Shown piece by piece: positions 24,384 through 34,113 of a DNA stretch of 64,000 bases. The notes beneath the pieces were generated by a model. The model saw only the letters and a program-made list of their open reading frames with translations. It did no database searches and was not told the origin of the DNA. Both the position numbers and the translations under genes were made by a program. This DNA is from Bacteroidales bacterium UBA6267 (GTDB taxonomy: Bacteria; Bacteroidota; Bacteroidia; Bacteroidales; UBA1556), in the NCBI GenBank assembly GCA_002440745.1, contig DJVB01000026.1, positions 14,032 through 78,031 on the forward strand, given 5' to 3'. Numbering within the stretch: position 1 is the first letter of the stretch; the number at the start of each line of letters is the position of its first letter.

Positions 24384-27065
24384 TTATAACTTTTCTGTTT
24401 CGCTATATTCTATCTTATAAAATTCGCGATAGGCTTCTAAATTGCGGGTTTTGTAGAGTTTAGTATAGTTTTCTTGCGAAATTAGGTAATAATCCTTATT
24501 CACTTTTTTCAGCATTTCTGCCGACTCATTATTGCGCCTTAAAGTATTCAAATATACTAAAGCTTCCTCTGCATTGGTGAAATTGGAAACTCCAACCAAA
24601 ATTCTGTCGGCATCCAATGGAATAGCCGAAACTGTTAAATGTGAAGTAGCAAAAAACTTTTCGTTGTGCTTAGTCAATTGCTGTTGAAACTCCATCGACT
24701 TAGTATTTTTTCGATCGACTACTAGCACAAACATGTGGGTGATGCTTTTATCCGATTTGAAAATCGAGGTTAACTTGGCCTTCTCAGCCGCTTTTTCCGT
24801 TTCCTGGATTTTCTGATCTTGAGCTTTTTGGGCCATTTCTTTCTTCAAATCAATTTCTTTGATGCGTTCCAAAATGCGTTTAGCCAAATCCCCCGATTCT
24901 GACTCTTCATAGTGCTCAACCACAAAGTTTAAAGCGGTTACAAAACTTGCTGTGTCAGAGGTTTTTCCTATGGCAAGTGCCTTAATAAGAGCACATTGAG
25001 CTAAGGTAACTTTTTCGTTGGGATATTTGGTGAGTGCTTCGCCGGCATATTGAATTGTTTTATCGTACCGATCCATTTGATACATTCGATAAGCCTTTTC
25101 GTACAAATCTTTAGCTTTTTCGGTGTCCTGCTGTAGCTTTTTAAAGAAGTCAGGATCGACTAATAATTTGGCGTAATCCGACTCCGGATATTCTTTAACT
25201 AACACTTTTTTATAATAATCTGCTTCTCCTTCATCCTTTTTTAAATCGAAAAGCTGATGCAAGAAATAGTAAGATGCGGCAGTATGTTTTGTCTTTGGAT
25301 AGCGTTTTAGCAGTCGCTCAAAACTTTCGATGGCTTTCGGCTGATCATTTAGTTTCTCTTTGTAGATGAATCCCATTGCATATAAAGCATCAATAATCTT
25401 GTTGTCTGAACTGTCTTTAAGCGCCTGTGTTAATGGCAAATCTTTAGTATAGTATTCTCTGCTTTTCTTGCTCAGTTTTTTCGTTGAACTGCTGTCAGTT
25501 GAGTTGCCTTCCTCGTCAACGCTCGCTTCGCCAAAGTCTAAAGTTTGCTTATTACTAATTCTCCAATCGTCTTCTAATTTTCGCTGTCCCCATTTCTTTT
25601 GAAATTCGGTGAATCCATAGCTTATAGTTTGGGGATTGTAAAAATAGAATTTCTGTGATTTTCCCTGGGTGACCGATTGCATCGACTGCCGATTTTCTTC
25701 TAAAAACTGCAAACTTTCCTGCCGTAATCGTTCCTCTTCAGCAGCCTTTTGTTCCCGATCAATCTCTTCCTGAATTATTTTGTCAATTAGTTTGTTACGT
25801 TCTCCTTCCGACATAGAAGCCAGATTTTGAAGACTGTCTTCTTGTTCTACAATCAAGATATTTGTAACTAATTCGGTCAGTATTTCCTTACGATTTTTCA
25901 GCACTTCATAGTCGGGATAGGTTTTTGGGAGAAACATCATTGTGCTGTCGTAATAGGCTTGAGCGAAAGTATAGTTGTTCTTTGCAAAATATATATCGGC
26001 CAATTTTAAAGCTGAGAATGCTTTTTGTAGATTGTTATTTACGCTTTTCTCCACCGAAAGCTCCAAATAGTCAATAGCTTGGTTTTCATTTTTAAGCTTT
26101 AACTCCACCTCGGCAAGGGCATAATAAATCTGATCAAGGTACTCTTTGTTTTTTTCGTCCTTGAGCATTTTATTCAATTGGGCAATGATTTCTTTCGACG
26201 ACTCTCCCTGACCTTGAAAACATTTGGCCATATTGATGCGTGCATTGAAATCAAGGGAGTATGGAGGATTGTTTTTAAGAACCATTTTATAGGATTCAAT
26301 GGCATCTTTATAATTTTCAGTTTTCTGGTTTATTTGCCCAAGAATGAAATATAGCCGGCTTCGGATTTTTTTCTTCTTGTTTAGTTTAATGCCTTCTTTC
26401 AAATAGGGAATCGCCGCAGTATAGTTTCGTTGTTTTATGTAAAAATCAGCAAAAACCAAAGGATACATTTTTTTCACTTCTTCCGGCACATCTTCTCCAC
26501 GAAGGTTGTTTTCCAAACTGCCTAAATTGCCCCGAGCATCGTCAAAATCTCCTTCAATTATCTGCACTCGTGCTATCCATAGTTGAGCTTCATGGCGTGA
26601 TTCCGATTTGGGATATTTCCCCATGATAAATTTAAAGGTTTGTTTGGCAATACCATAATCGTGAGCGTAGAATCGCGCCTTTCCAATCATAAGATAAGAC
26701 CTTGGAATCCAAGGGTTTTTCTCAATGCCTTTGAAATTCATTGAGTGTTTGTGAATGACTAAAGAGGCTTTTTCGAGCACTCTTTCAATCTTCATCGATT
26801 CCGACTTTACTGATTCCACAGTTCCTAAAGGAAAGATGTCAAGAATTTCGGAATAGTTGTCCTGATGATTCTTAGCTATGGTAGTTCGAGCATCTTCCAA
26901 CGAAACTTGACCGTTATAGTAGGCATTATAATGGGCAGTGATTTTATGATAAGTTCGCCGCACTCTTGTATCCTTTTTGGTTGAGCACGAAGCGAAAACA
27001 AATATCAAAGCCAAAACTATTGACTTAGTGATAGTTAAACCGTATCTATGTTGTTGATTAATCAA
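24384..27065 (-). CDS. sprE: SprE/PorW, T9SS and gliding-motility lipoprotein
   Basis: Outer-membrane TPR lipoprotein required for type IX secretion (SprE in Flavobacterium, PorW in Porphyromonas). The 893-residue product has a signal peptide with lipobox ending at C27 (FASC), the family N-terminus TRVRRTYHKITAHYNAYYNG, many TPR units (about 100-400 and 560-720) and a charged coiled-coil stretch rich in Glu near 420-460. The only start codon that keeps the signal peptide is TTG at 27065. It explains the five sorting-domain proteins encoded in this window. Confidence 0.92.
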   Translation of the reverse strand: MINQQHRYGLTITKSIVLALIFVFASCSTKKDTRVRRTYHKITAHYNAYYNGQVSLEDARTTIAKNHQDNYSEILDIFPLGTVESVKSESMKIERVLEKASLVIHKHSMNFKGIEKNPWIPRSYLMIGKARFYAHDYGIAKQTFKFIMGKYPKSESRHEAQLWIARVQIIEGDFDDARGNLGSLENNLRGEDVPEEVKKMYPLVFADFYIKQRNYTAAIPYLKEGIKLNKKKKIRSRLYFILGQINQKTENYKDAIESYKMVLKNNPPYSLDFNARINMAKCFQGQGESSKEIIAQLNKMLKDEKNKEYLDQIYYALAEVELKLKNENQAIDYLELSVEKSVNNNLQKAFSALKLADIYFAKNNYTFAQAYYDSTMMFLPKTYPDYEVLKNRKEILTELVTNILIVEQEDSLQNLASMSEGERNKLIDKIIQEEIDREQKAAEEERLRQESLQFLEENRQSMQSVTQGKSQKFYFYNPQTISYGFTEFQKKWGQRKLEDDWRISNKQTLDFGEASVDEEGNSTDSSSTKKLSKKSREYYTKDLPLTQALKDSSDNKIIDALYAMGFIYKEKLNDQPKAIESFERLLKRYPKTKHTAASYYFLHQLFDLKKDEGEADYYKKVLVKEYPESDYAKLLVDPDFFKKLQQDTEKAKDLYEKAYRMYQMDRYDKTIQYAGEALTKYPNEKVTLAQCALIKALAIGKTSDTASFVTALNFVVEHYEESESGDLAKRILERIKEIDLKKEMAQKAQDQKIQETEKAAEKAKLTSIFKSDKSITHMFVLVVDRKNTKSMEFQQQLTKHNEKFFATSHLTVSAIPLDADRILVGVSNFTNAEEALVYLNTLRRNNESAEMLKKVNKDYYLISQENYTKLYKTRNLEAYREFYKIEYSETEKL

Positions 27066-27133
27066 AATTGCCGAAAATAAGTTCTGAAGTTGATTTGTAA
27101 ATACCCTTCAGGTTGATAATAACTTAAAGCCCG

Positions 27134-27141
27134 CAAAATTA
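27134..27141 (-). promoter_or_regulatory. -7 promoter element for sprE
   Basis: TAATTTTG on the minus strand, 68 bases before the TTG start. It also fits TAnnTTTG. Confidence 0.35.
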
Positions 27142-27318
27142 TTTTATTTATCCTTGTTTTTGCTTAAAATTTTTTGGGTTGCCGCTCATGTTTTGCCTTA
27201 GGTTTGGGAATTGAGCGGAATAAAAACAGAAAAATATCGAAAATTGTAAAAAATTTTCATAAACGGGTTTTGATTGTATTATATTTATCGTTTCGCATAA
27301 ACACTTAAAAACGAGGTT

Positions 27319-28581
27319 ATGAAAAGATTTTTAATTACCACCGCAACACTTCTGATAAGTTCTATTTTGCTGTCACAAAGTTTTTACACTACGCCAATAA
27401 GCAAGAATGTGAAGAAAATAAATGGAGAAGGCAAAACAGGTTATAACATTGTGTTTAATTATGGTTTTCAATTGGATTCTTTGTTGGGGGGGATAGCAAA
27501 CGCAAGAGCTGCATATCTTTGGCCCGACACCACCGTTATTTTGCCAAATGGAAGTCCCAACAACATTTTTGCTATTTCCGAAAATGTGAATCCATATTCA
27601 CCTATTTTTCTTTCTCAACTAATTGGTCCTATAGGGGCTTATTATATAGAGAAAATTGGCATTTATGGCATTTATAAGCGGGAGCCGCAATTTCAGAATG
27701 CGGTGGACACTCTTATCGTTCAGGTGAAATTGAGCCCTAAACACGATTCTTATTGGCAGCAGGGAACAAATCCATGGGTAATGAGTGACTACGGAACCGA
27801 TACACTTTTATACCGAACTAATAAAATAGACGCTACATGGCCTTATACCTCTGACCCTAATATTTTCACTTTCAAATATCTCCTCGATTCTAATTCAGTG
27901 AATGATACACTTGAAAACGGTGTTAATTATTTTCAATTACCGACTCATATTCTAACTAATGGTCATACAATTCCATTTTGTTGTGCTTATGAAGAATCTA
28001 TGATAACGGTTATTTTCAAGCCGGGCTTTAGTTGGAATGCAAACGTGGATACCATAACACAAGTAAACAGATTTAGGTTTATTTCTAATGAAGAAAACGG
28101 TGACGCAGGTGGGCAAGGGACTTTACCTAGTTATACAAAACGTGATTATAATACCTCTTATATCCTTCACAAAGATGCTTTGTATCCTAAAAACAATCCA
28201 ACTCTTTTTCAAACCAATGATTTACCTGATAGCGTTTTTACTCCATCTTATGCTTTCAAAGCTGCTTGTCCTTTTGAGCATCACTGGATCGACGTAATTT
28301 ACCATATAGAAGTAGTTGGCGGAGTTGAATCAAAAGATCAAAAGGGCCAAATTATAGTCTTTCCTAATCCGGCCACTGATTTTCTAACTATCATAAACCA
28401 GAACCCTTCCGACATTGTGGAATCTATTGAAATATATGATATTACAGGCAATTGTGTAATGAAACCTAACCCAGACGAAACTCAAAAAATTTCCATATCT
28501 GCACTTTCTCAAGGGCTTTATTTTGCAAGGATTGTCACGGAATCTGCTACTCACCACACGCTAAAGTTTGTTAAGAAGTAG
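27319..28581 (+). CDS. Secreted protein with T9SS sorting domain
   Basis: A 420-residue secreted protein that I do not recognise. The signal peptide covers residues 1-20 (ending ISSILLSQ). The body (about 25-330) is beta-rich with many aromatic and Asn residues and includes a pair of adjacent Cys (PFCCAYEES). From about 340 the type A sorting domain begins (IIVFPNPATDFLTI, then SIEIYDITGN and GLYFARIV), ending in KFVKK. It is exported by T9SS and either released or anchored to the surface. It forms a single-gene unit between sprE (divergent) and the P-type ATPase. Confidence 0.85.
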   Translation: MKRFLITTATLLISSILLSQSFYTTPISKNVKKINGEGKTGYNIVFNYGFQLDSLLGGIANARAAYLWPDTTVILPNGSPNNIFAISENVNPYSPIFLSQLIGPIGAYYIEKIGIYGIYKREPQFQNAVDTLIVQVKLSPKHDSYWQQGTNPWVMSDYGTDTLLYRTNKIDATWPYTSDPNIFTFKYLLDSNSVNDTLENGVNYFQLPTHILTNGHTIPFCCAYEESMITVIFKPGFSWNANVDTITQVNRFRFISNEENGDAGGQGTLPSYTKRDYNTSYILHKDALYPKNNPTLFQTNDLPDSVFTPSYAFKAACPFEHHWIDVIYHIEVVGGVESKDQKGQIIVFPNPATDFLTIINQNPSDIVESIEIYDITGNCVMKPNPDETQKISISALSQGLYFARIVTESATHHTLKFVKK

Positions 28582-28592
28582 AAAATGATTAT

Positions 28593-28685
28593 AATTATAG
28601 CAGAGGACTATAATTAACAGATGAATGTATTTAAAATGATGTTATATTTGCGTGATATTAGCAAGTTGTCCATCTGTAATTATAG
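28593..28685. promoter_or_regulatory. Nested inverted repeats around the ATPase promoter, candidate operator
   Basis: AATTATAG (28593-28600) and CTATAATT (28608-28615) form a perfect 8-base inverted repeat. The second arm, extended to CTATAATTAACAGATG (28608-28623), is matched again by CATCTGTAATTATAG (28671-28685), with one extra A. The -7 box TATATTTG (28643-28650) lies between the outer arms. The layout suggests a dimeric regulator or an alternative RNA structure controlling the gene at 28716. Confidence 0.5.
28643..28650 (+). promoter_or_regulatory. -7 promoter element for the Ca2+-type P-ATPase gene
   Basis: TATATTTG, an exact consensus match between the arms of the surrounding inverted repeat and about 65 bases before the ATG. 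Confidence 0.45.
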
Positions 28686-28715
28686 AGTCAGACAGGTTTG
28701 TACCTTAAATCAACT

Positions 28716-31598
28716 ATGAAAGAACAGAAACATTTTACAGGACTTACCGATGAGCAAGTTCTGGAAAGCCGCCGGAAATACGGTGAAAACCTATTAACCC
28801 CACCAGAGAAGGAACCTTTGTGGAAGCTTTTCTTGGAGAAATTTGAAGACCCAATCATTCGTATTCTACTTATTGCAGCGTTTCTTTCGCTCGGTATTTC
28901 ATTTATTCACATGGAGTTTGCCGAAACCATCGGAATCTTTTTCGCCATCTTTCTGGCGACGGGTGTTGGTTTTTGGTTTGAAATGGATGCCAATAAAAAA
29001 TTTGATGTTCTGAATAAAGTCAAGGATGACACTATGTACAAAGTCATCCGAAATGGTGATGTTCGGGAAGTGCCAAAGAAGGATGTTGTCGTTGGTGATT
29101 TAGTAATTTTAGCAACTGGTGAAGAAGTGCCTGCCGATGGCGAATTAATTGAGTCTGTTGCTTTGCAAATAGACGAAAGTTGTTTGACTGGAGAACCAAT
29201 AATTGAGAAAACCATCCATGTTGAAGAGTTTCATGCGGATGCTACTTATCCGTCCAATTGGGCTATGCGAGGCACAAAGGTTATGGAAGGCCATGGCATT
29301 ATTGAAGTTCGTAAAGTTGGAGACGAAACGGAGTTTGGAAAAGTAGCCGAGAAAGCCACAGAGATGAGCGGCGAAGAAACGCCACTAAATCAGCAATTGG
29401 AAAAATTGGCCAAATTTATTGGTGTTGCTGGGTTTTCCCTTTCCTTTCTCACTTTTTTGGCTTTATTTCTTAAAGATATATTTCTTGGAGGCGTAGTTTA
29501 CTCCTTTGCGCAACTTTCTACCATTACAATGGTCTTGATTTCGTCCGCGATAGCTCTCGTAAAAATTTGGATGCCAATAGTTTATGATGCTTATCATTTG
29601 GCCGGAAGAGACAAAGAAATGCCTAAATCGGTTGCCCAAGGCGGCTGGTTAAAATGGCTTGCTTTTGCAATTATCGCTTTTATAGTTCAAGCAGGTTTAG
29701 GATATTTGGTTGGCATAAATCCGCTTAAGATTGAATCCTGGGTCAGCATTGAAACCGCTGGTCGGATATTGCAATATTTTATGGTTGCTGTTACGTTGAT
29801 TGTTGTATCTATCCCTGAAGGATTGCCAATGAGTGTTACGTTGAGTTTGGCTCTGAGTATGAGGAGAATGTTGCAAAATAATAATTTGGTCAGGAAAATG
29901 CATGCAACCGAAACTATGGGTGCTGCAACCGTTATTTGCACCGATAAAACCGGCACTCTTACTCAAAATCAAATGCAAATCTATAAAACAAACTTTTTTG
30001 CACTTGATGATCAAACTTTGATTGAAAACCAGATATCCGATTTAGTTTCAGAAGGAATTAGTGTAAATTCTACAGCTTATCTCGATCACAGTGAACCTGA
30101 AAAGGTAAAGGCTCTTGGAAACCCAACTGAAGGCGCCTTGTTACTCTGGCTTGACGAACATAAGATTGATTACTTGAAATTAAGAGAAGAAGCCGAAGTT
30201 GTTGAACAGCTTACCTTTAGCACTCAGCGAAAATATATGGCAACTATTGTGGATTCACCAAAACTTGGCAAAAAGGTGATGTACATTAAGGGAGCTCCGG
30301 AAATTGTTATGGGACTTTGCAATAATGTTTCTTATGCTGATGGTCTTAAATCGGTGGAAGTTGTAAAACCTGAGGTGGATGATTTGCTATTGGGTTATCA
30401 AAATCAAGCTATGCGAACCTTAGGCTTTGCTTGGGAAATTGTGGAAGACAACTTGCCACGTTTTGCTGATGGCAAACTTATCAACTCCAAACCTACTTTT
30501 TTGGGCATTGTAGCTATTTCCGATCCTGTTAGGGAAGATGTGCCTGCTGCTGTTCAAGAGTGTTTAGATGCCGGTATTGATGTTAAAATTGTAACCGGTG
30601 ATACTCCGGGCACTGCTCGAGAAATTGGCCGACAAATTGGTATTTGGAAAGATATTAATACTGACGAACAAATAATTACAGGTGTTGATTTTGAGCAATT
30701 ATCTGATGAAGAAGCAGCTAAGCGAGTGCAAAACCTAAAGATTATGTGTCGAGCCCGGCCTACGGATAAACAGCGTTTAGTTCAGTTACTTCAAAAAACG
30801 GGTTCTATTGTGGCCGTAACCGGTGATGGCACAAATGACGCTCCTGCTTTGAATTATGCACATGTTGGCCTTTCGATGGGCTCGGGCACATCGGTCGCCA
30901 AGGAAGCAAGCGACATCACCCTACTCGACGACTCCTTTAGCAGCATTACAACAGCGGTTATGTGGGGACGATCCCTTTATCAGAATATTCAGCGATTCAT
31001 CCTTTTCCAGCTGACAATTAATGTTGCTGCAGTGATGATTGTTCTTCTTGGGAGTATCTTCGGTCATGAGTTGCCCCTAACTGTAACTCAGATGCTTTGG
31101 GTTAATTTAATTATGGATACTTTTGCTGCAGGAGCTTTGGCTAGTTTGCCTCCCGACAAAAGAGTTATGAGAGATAAACCAAGAAGAAACGATGCGTTTA
31201 TTATTACTAAAGGCATGAGACAGAATATTCTGTTTGTAGGAATTAGTTTTGTGGTTCTCCTCCTAACGATTCTTTATTTCTTCTCGCACAATGGCCAGAT
31301 TAGCCGTTATAATCTTTCGATGTTTTTTACCATTTTTGTTTTATTACAATTTTGGAATATGTTCAATGCAAAAGCTTATGCTACCGGAAAATCGGCTTTT
31401 CACGACATCAAAAAGAGCTACGGATTCCTTGTGGTCGCATTGGTAATTCTTGTGGGGCAGTTTATTATTGTCGAAATAGGTGGAAATGTTTTCCGAACTG
31501 TTCCTCTGCATTGGCTCGATTGGGTTTATATCATCGCCGGTACTTCTTTCGTTTTATGGTTCGGAGAATTATATCGTTTTATTAAAATGCGAAAATAA
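28716..31598 (+). CDS. Calcium-type P-type ATPase (PMCA/SERCA-like)
   Basis: Pumps a cation, probably Ca2+, out of the cytoplasm using ATP. The 960-residue P2-type ATPase has the N-terminal cation ATPase domain, the SIPEGLPMSVTL motif of helix 4, the phosphorylation site DKTGTLT (Asp about 410), KGAPE in the nucleotide domain and TGDGTNDAPAL in the hinge. The actuator loop reads TGEP rather than the common TGES. The ATG at 28716 is chosen over a TTG six codons upstream. Between helices 3 and 4 there is an extra stretch of about 85 residues with two hydrophobic segments. Expression may be controlled by the inverted repeats upstream. Confidence 0.93.
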   Translation: MKEQKHFTGLTDEQVLESRRKYGENLLTPPEKEPLWKLFLEKFEDPIIRILLIAAFLSLGISFIHMEFAETIGIFFAIFLATGVGFWFEMDANKKFDVLNKVKDDTMYKVIRNGDVREVPKKDVVVGDLVILATGEEVPADGELIESVALQIDESCLTGEPIIEKTIHVEEFHADATYPSNWAMRGTKVMEGHGIIEVRKVGDETEFGKVAEKATEMSGEETPLNQQLEKLAKFIGVAGFSLSFLTFLALFLKDIFLGGVVYSFAQLSTITMVLISSAIALVKIWMPIVYDAYHLAGRDKEMPKSVAQGGWLKWLAFAIIAFIVQAGLGYLVGINPLKIESWVSIETAGRILQYFMVAVTLIVVSIPEGLPMSVTLSLALSMRRMLQNNNLVRKMHATETMGAATVICTDKTGTLTQNQMQIYKTNFFALDDQTLIENQISDLVSEGISVNSTAYLDHSEPEKVKALGNPTEGALLLWLDEHKIDYLKLREEAEVVEQLTFSTQRKYMATIVDSPKLGKKVMYIKGAPEIVMGLCNNVSYADGLKSVEVVKPEVDDLLLGYQNQAMRTLGFAWEIVEDNLPRFADGKLINSKPTFLGIVAISDPVREDVPAAVQECLDAGIDVKIVTGDTPGTAREIGRQIGIWKDINTDEQIITGVDFEQLSDEEAAKRVQNLKIMCRARPTDKQRLVQLLQKTGSIVAVTGDGTNDAPALNYAHVGLSMGSGTSVAKEASDITLLDDSFSSITTAVMWGRSLYQNIQRFILFQLTINVAAVMIVLLGSIFGHELPLTVTQMLWVNLIMDTFAAGALASLPPDKRVMRDKPRRNDAFIITKGMRQNILFVGISFVVLLLTILYFFSHNGQISRYNLSMFFTIFVLLQFWNMFNAKAYATGKSAFHDIKKSYGFLVVALVILVGQFIIVEIGGNVFRTVPLHWLDWVYIIAGTSFVLWFGELYRFIKMRK

Positions 31599-31707
31599 TT
31601 TTCTCCTTTGCAGTCATTATTAGATTATTATTTATCTTAGCAGGCTGAAACCTCTTAGAGTAAAGATATATACAAACACGTTTTTTGGTTCATAAATCGA
31701 CTGCATC

Positions 31708-32754
31708 ATGAAAAGAATTCTATCCTGTTGCGTTTTAATATTATTTAGTTTGTTCTCTTTTGCACAATCTGCGGATAAAGGAGTGCATGGCCCAACTGAT
31801 ACACTTTTACTCCATCAGTATGAGTCACTTATGGGTAATCCTTCCATACTGACTTATAGTTATTCCAATGGAAACGGATACTTCTTTGGAACAAATTTCA
31901 TCGATATCGACCAAGACCCACTGACCCCCTATGAAAATGGAGCTCAGGCATTTGGGCAGGGGTTCCCTGTGGATACAGGCCAATCCTTCTATATTTTAGA
32001 TATTTTAGTCAAAGTGGGAAATAAGGTAAAAGATGCTAATTCCACCGGCACTCCTTTGATTTTGTCGGTGCAATATTTAGACGATTCCAGCACGTATAAT
32101 GTGAATACTTCTTCCGGAAGTCAATCCTACACTGTGCACGCTCCCGGAACTTCTTTAGGATCAGCGAGTATTTTATGGGATAATATTTACACCGGTTTGA
32201 CAAATCAATATTCCGTGGCGCATTTTAATACTCCATTACATATCGAAAAGAATTTCGTGGTTGTGGTTGACTTGATGGACTTCTATTTAAATGGCGACCG
32301 TATTGGTTTTTGGGTGAGCCCTCCAAACGGCGGCTCCAATATCTATGGCCTCGAATACACGCTATGGCTCTATCCCAATCCCATGCTTTGGCTTCAAGTG
32401 AATCATATTTTTAGCAATATAAATCGGGCAATTGCAATCTTTCCTGTGATTGATGATGGCACCTTTGGGATTGAAGATGATGCATTTCTCAACGGTCTGA
32501 AATTAGGCCAATCCTTCCCAAATCCGGCCACAACATCGGCTACTATTTTGTTTGAATTGGAAACCGGCTCTGAGGTGCAACTCGAAATGACAGATATTAA
32601 TGGAAATACAGTTCTTTCGGAAAACCTTGGGAAGAAGCCCTCAGGCACACACCATCATAATATTTCTTTGGAGAATCTCGCGTCAGGAATTTATTTCTAT
32701 ACCCTTCACGCAAATAATAAATCGCTGACTAAAAGACTGATAGTGAGTAAATAG
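31708..32754 (+). CDS. Secreted protein with T9SS sorting domain
   Basis: A 348-residue exported protein of unknown function. The signal peptide is residues 1-19 (ending SLFSFAQ). The body (about 25-255) is beta-rich, with no catalytic motif I recognise. The C-terminal sorting domain runs from LGQSFPNPATTSATILFELE through VQLEMTDINGNTV to SGIYFYTL and ends RLIVSK, the type A form. It converges on the MDR oxidoreductase gene with a 6-base gap, so the two transcripts overlap at their 3' ends unless terminated. Confidence 0.85.
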   Translation: MKRILSCCVLILFSLFSFAQSADKGVHGPTDTLLLHQYESLMGNPSILTYSYSNGNGYFFGTNFIDIDQDPLTPYENGAQAFGQGFPVDTGQSFYILDILVKVGNKVKDANSTGTPLILSVQYLDDSSTYNVNTSSGSQSYTVHAPGTSLGSASILWDNIYTGLTNQYSVAHFNTPLHIEKNFVVVVDLMDFYLNGDRIGFWVSPPNGGSNIYGLEYTLWLYPNPMLWLQVNHIFSNINRAIAIFPVIDDGTFGIEDDAFLNGLKLGQSFPNPATTSATILFELETGSEVQLEMTDINGNTVLSENLGKKPSGTHHHNISLENLASGIYFYTLHANNKSLTKRLIVSK

Positions 32755-32760
32755 GGCTCT

Positions 32761-33771
32761 TTATTTCATCTTAATCAATACTTTTCCTGCCGACATATTT
32801 TTGATATAAGTCCGAATGGCTTTTACCAAATCTTCAAAATCGAACTCCGCCTGCACGGAGGATTGAAATTTTGTTTCTGTGATTAAATCCAAAACTTTCT
32901 TTCGATTCAAATCCATATTCCCATTTCTGATATAATCATTGAGGTTGAATCCAACAATCTTTTTATTTTGGAAAATCATTTGCAAAACGTCAATATCTCC
33001 AATATTTTCGTTGGAAAGTCCACCATAAACTATTAGCTGTGAGTTGCTTGGTAAGTAGTTGAAAATCAGTCCGCTTTGACTTCCCCCAACCGCATCAAAT
33101 GCGCAGATGGATTTATATTTCGATAGAATAATTTTCAAATCTTCTTCAAAAGACTCGTCTGCTGAACATAAAGAGAAGTGAAAGGAGGAATTAGATAAAG
33201 CATCTGCCTGTGCCTTTTTCCTGAAAATATTGATGGTGGGTAAATTTGCTTTTTCTGCCAAAAGACGAAGTAATGCAGGAACCACACCTCCGGCAGCGTT
33301 AATTAACAATGCTTCAGGCTTTTGGGTTTCGGCCATTTCCATCATCCCAATTGCAGTAAGCGGATTAATTGCAAGAGTTGCAGCCTGATACAGACTTAAT
33401 GAGTCGTCGATAATAATGCAATTATCGGCCGAAGTAATCAGATGTTTTGCCCATGTTCCGCCATATTCATCTTGAGAAAAACAGCTAACTTTTTTCCCGA
33501 TAAGCAACCTTTGATTCATTCCGGCAGCTATTACCAAACCTGTGGCTTCAAACCCGGGAACAGCAGGCAATTTCTTTACTACTTGATAACCACCTTGCAA
33601 AAATGCTAAATCGGAAGGATTGATGGAAGCAGCTTCAACTTCGATTAAAACCTCATTTTCTGCAAGTGTTTTCAGGGGAATCTCCTCAATTTTAAGGCTT
33701 ATCAAGGCTCGAATTAAATTGAAATTATAGGCAGGCAAAAGCCAGGCTTTAGTGGACTTTGGGATTTCCAT
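32761..33771 (-). CDS. MDR-superfamily zinc-type alcohol dehydrogenase-like/quinone oxidoreductase
   Basis: A 336-residue cytoplasmic NAD(P)H-dependent oxidoreductase of the medium-chain family. The N-terminal GroES-like domain shows VEAASINPSDLAFLQGGY and VPGFEATGLVIAAG, and the Rossmann part LLINAAGGVVPALLRLLA. The Cys and His ligands of the catalytic zinc are absent, which places it with the quinone oxidoreductase-like branch. The frame runs further upstream into clpS, but the ATG at 33771 (MEIPKSTKAWLLP) fits the family start. It lies 8 bases downstream of clpS, so they are likely cotranscribed. The substrate is unknown. Confidence 0.85.
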   Translation of the reverse strand: MEIPKSTKAWLLPAYNFNLIRALISLKIEEIPLKTLAENEVLIEVEAASINPSDLAFLQGGYQVVKKLPAVPGFEATGLVIAAGMNQRLLIGKKVSCFSQDEYGGTWAKHLITSADNCIIIDDSLSLYQAATLAINPLTAIGMMEMAETQKPEALLINAAGGVVPALLRLLAEKANLPTINIFRKKAQADALSNSSFHFSLCSADESFEEDLKIILSKYKSICAFDAVGGSQSGLIFNYLPSNSQLIVYGGLSNENIGDIDVLQMIFQNKKIVGFNLNDYIRNGNMDLNRKKVLDLITETKFQSSVQAEFDFEDLVKAIRTYIKNMSAGKVLIKMK

Positions 33772-33779
33772 AAGAAAAA

Positions 33780-34061
33780 TTAAAGAATATCTACTGTCAA
33801 ATTTCGATTGGATAGCTCGCGGTGCAAGGGTTCTAAGGTAGTAAAATCGGCTGATTTTACGGTGCATTTCCCTTTAAAGTGAACAATAAAGGCACATTGC
33901 TCCGCTTGCAAAGGATCGTGTTTGCACACTTCTACAAGACTTTCAATCACCCAATCAAAGGTATTGAAATCGTCGTTGAACAGAACCAAATCATAGAGGT
34001 CTGTTTCCTTTTCTAAAATATCAACTTCTGCTTTTTCTTTTTCCTTAACCGAAGCTTTCAT
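33780..34061 (-). CDS. clpS: ATP-dependent Clp protease adaptor ClpS
   Basis: Delivers N-degron substrates to ClpAP. The 93-residue protein has the ClpS core: YDLVLFNDDFNTFDWVIESL (23-42), VCKHDPLQAEQCAFIVHF and GKCTVKSADF. The N-terminal extension is charged, as in other members. No clpA lies nearby. The MDR oxidoreductase follows on the same strand with an 8-base gap. Confidence 0.93.
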   Translation of the reverse strand: MKASVKEKEKAEVDILEKETDLYDLVLFNDDFNTFDWVIESLVEVCKHDPLQAEQCAFIVHFKGKCTVKSADFTTLEPLHRELSNRNLTVDIL

Positions 34062-34113
34062 AGAGTTTTGTTTGTTAGTTGTTTATCGTTTGTCATGAAC
34101 TCAATTAACTACT

